From positions 310,001 through 374,000 of the forward strand of contig NZ_CP014234.1 in NCBI RefSeq assembly GCF_001553955.1: a stretch of 64,000 bases of DNA. Reading direction: 5' to 3'. The position numbers and the translations under genes are program-made. This document shows positions 63,301 through 64,000 of this stretch, one piece after another; position 1 is the first letter of the stretch; each line of letters begins with the position of its first letter. The notes under the pieces are model-generated. The model saw only the letters and a list, made by a program, of their open reading frames with translations, had not been told where the DNA came from and searched no databases. This DNA comes from Moraxella osloensis. GTDB taxonomy: Bacteria > Pseudomonadota > Gammaproteobacteria > Pseudomonadales > Moraxellaceae.

Positions 63301-64000
63301 ATCGCTATAATTTAGCCACCCGATAATCATACTGCGTAGCACTTCAAGCTGGCGCACCATGCTATGACAGACATGAATGGCAATACTGGTATCAAGGGGT
63401 TTGGGTCGCCATTTTTCCACGTTTTCAAGTTGCTTGTTGGATTCTTGCTTGAGTTTGTCTTTGATGGCTTTGTATAGACCGAGCGTAGATTCGATATCTT
63501 TAAGCCCATTACTTTGAATATTGGCAAGCTGCTGCTGTAAAAGCTGGGTTTGCTGCAAGAGGTTTTGGCGGTTATCTTCACTCGCTGCTTTTGCTGCCTT
63601 TGCTTCCTCACCTTTCACCAGTTTAAGCATGTCATTGATTTTGGCGGTGGTGGCGACTTCTTCTAGCATTAAGATGTCATGTTGGATAAATTCCAGTAAC
63701 GTATTGGGCGGCGTGTTATCAAAATCATCTTGCCACAGTACATGTTCATATTCATTACCCGATAAGCTTGCGAGCATGGCAAACACTTCACGCGACTGTT
63801 TACCAAACCGTGACAACAAGGTATGACCATAATCTTTTAGATACCAAGCGTCATGCTTGCTGGCATCGTCTTCCATTTGCATCTGCATGAGCCAATTTTT
63901 ATCGACGATATCTGCCCAAAATTGCTCTGATGGGTTAAAGTGTAAAATCGTGACGTCGGTAAGTACCCCTAAGCGTTGTAAGTCCAGTAACTCTGTCGGT
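60355..64000 (-). CDS. recC: Exodeoxyribonuclease V subunit gamma (RecC), partial at the window end
   Basis: The Chi-scanning subunit of RecBCD, a nuclease/helicase-dead relative of RecB. The frame is open from the window edge (first full codon at 63999) to 60355. It begins in the segment LHFNPSEQFWADIVD, which matches the LTxFHLNPCRxYWGDI-type motif of E. coli RecC, so roughly 250 N-terminal residues lie outside. Downstream features include VLLPDIETHQNIIEATFPKH, NLNLSEFPKQEQQNRYNLMQ, PIRGDRFREDDDLGAFLDAL and a long Gln-rich region near the end. A copy of the dispersed word lies in a low-complexity insert (QNSLSND). It is the first of recC-recB-recD. Confidence 0.92.
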   Translation of the reverse strand, partial: PTELLDLQRLGVLTDVTILHFNPSEQFWADIVDKNWLMQMQMEDDASKHDAWYLKDYGHTLLSRFGKQSREVFAMLASLSGNEYEHVLWQDDFDNTPPNTLLEFIQHDILMLEEVATTAKINDMLKLVKGEEAKAAKAASEDNRQNLLQQTQLLQQQLANIQSNGLKDIESTLGLYKAIKDKLKQESNKQLENVEKWRPKPLDTSIAIHVCHSMVRQLEVLRSMIIGWLNYSDMQATPAQIPTDPWDRRALSDILVLLPDIETHQNIIEATFPKHVGGDGYQLPAKVTGVVAKDINLLWQAITGYYTLLNRAGARFQRSEVFDWLMLAPLYESFGLNLEQMTRACELLTQAGFIRGFDERHLQQTLSAADDDYRYTFAYALERLVAGVMMPKATVVSFGEYTNSFGVVEKFVPLTNLTMADADIVAVLCDIYQTLDDNRHLGNDVKTLPDWLTQIEKLIQQKFSRFNQTNAWRAIFAAQNDLKENIEANSKYLATVTSKTAKNPNPPTEPVQQIDTENLPLKLTFVLENIAQSIINQQVSAEPSGVITFARIGSVRSLPYKLVVMLNLNLSEFPKQEQQNRYNLMQAGLPIRGDRFREDDDLGAFLDALLCAKQACWIFYNGKSTTDTHEHLPASPVQELLDFLQNRMASDDAIVDPNNDQNSLSNDFQNPSNSQLTNFEQWVKAYLVTHHAALPFDKSYFELPPTEHSSEHKDKGIQSPEQSPKQINDEGLSADLQQTTARLNQQIKLSKTALYPPAKIWHNLYTALQDKNATSTQPIVQVWDTKQLTNWLSQWQRLKQRLSNLPEQPQQHYVNLSKIVGNLADPAKAFVKAQNIAIPAQGDNYSGGNDNEFESLTLDALDGWLLRKSLLDAFFAQALSDKGDNTHNTHNIHNNEMKLAANAQTSVAQQSINIAINELLPAGVNRYQSLQQNQQQLKKDLQDFVHHLKTISQQLEATETKLLGNFYSDKFGALNVQNTDEVVHWVATALTPCEEQRIAISALALDKQAGLMDSKESWVITANLPLYKPYQSIEDKVAAAANPSYWLNYLPTSGKEKYLLQFWLHHLCWQVLRRTTAQQAQLNDGFSLWQFSNKKTVYLPAIPCEQACGYLQDIVMVYQLIDSVVTIVPPAFCLSFLQKQQKQPEAPASQHLGDWLKDSSFNFVDVNQFDYPIWQHLIGDYKPSVVIGFAQTLGALIYEPMLSMVKELHQLIEA
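62005..62015 (-). repeat. Dispersed word, copy 7 (in recC)
   Basis: Exact AAATAGCCTAAGCAA on the minus strand, read in frame as Asn-Ser-Leu-Ser-Asn within an Asn/Ser-rich RecC insertion. Confidence 0.8.

Noticed and set aside
1-64000. CRISPR array, prophage or transposase
   Set aside because: No spaced repeat array and no integrase, transposase or phage structural gene was seen anywhere in the window.

Overview
The window is bacterial chromosome from a gammaproteobacterium, most likely of the family Moraxellaceae (Moraxella/Faucicola/Psychrobacter-like). The evidence is protein style (Acinetobacter/Moraxella-type SthA, ExbBD-MsbA-LpxK-KdsB order, TyrB-type aminotransferase, long DnaG linker), moderate-to-low GC and the core gene content. 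This is inference from recalled families; no search was run. No rRNA, tRNA, CRISPR array, transposase or prophage was seen.

Layout. 1-6.1 kb: ppsA (minus, last codons off the window) and its regulator ppsR diverge across a repeat- and hairpin-rich spacer, followed by sthA-rsmG. 6.2-8.4 kb: parA and parB for chromosome partitioning. 8.4-13.3 kb: exbB-exbD-msbA-lpxK-kdsB, an envelope operon for lipid A/LPS core building and flipping, closed by a strong terminator. 13.3-15.3 kb: a CysB-type LysR regulator and a luciferase-like flavin monooxygenase on the minus strand, with a long leader. 15.9-20.5 kb: ampG-like permease, prmC, a MoeB/ThiF-like E1 protein and an ABC1/UbiB-like kinase. 20.5-30.1 kb: dnaG, bamD, rluD, a DUF3147 protein, a paired DNA-repair-type module (TIGR03915-like protein plus radical SAM protein), a Thr-rich secreted protein and an aromatic aminotransferase.

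30.4-44.6 kb is the most unusual part. A co-oriented set encodes a TerY-like VWA protein, a membrane-anchored PP2C phosphatase, a membrane-anchored Ser/Thr kinase, a zinc-ribbon/RDD membrane protein, a SEDS (FtsW/RodA-type) glycosyltransferase, a Cys-rich class-B-PBP-like transpeptidase and a Pro-rich protein with a possible FHA-like C-terminus. It looks like a dedicated SEDS-PBP peptidoglycan synthase wired to phospho-signalling, analogous in gene content to the actinobacterial pstP-rodA-pbpA-pknAB-fha locus. A 1-kb insert (mrr endonuclease remnant plus HigBA2-type toxin-antitoxin) sits between the SEDS and PBP genes.

44.7-64 kb: an RluA-family pseudouridine synthase, thiE with a BASS transporter, a FAD oxidoreductase, an acyl-CoA ligase, roxA, a hypothetical gene, hpt, and recC-recB-recD on the minus strand (recC cut by the window end).

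A second striking signal is a dispersed exact word, AAATAGCCTAAGCAA (core ATAGCCTAAGC). The core occurs seven times (in lpxK twice, prmC, the MoeB-like gene, recD, recB and recC) plus two near-copies at gene ends. All coding copies read Asn-Ser-Leu-Ser in the same frame, in linker-like places. It behaves like the DNA-uptake sequences known from Neisseriaceae and Pasteurellaceae and is a candidate uptake signal (or Chi-like site) for this lineage.
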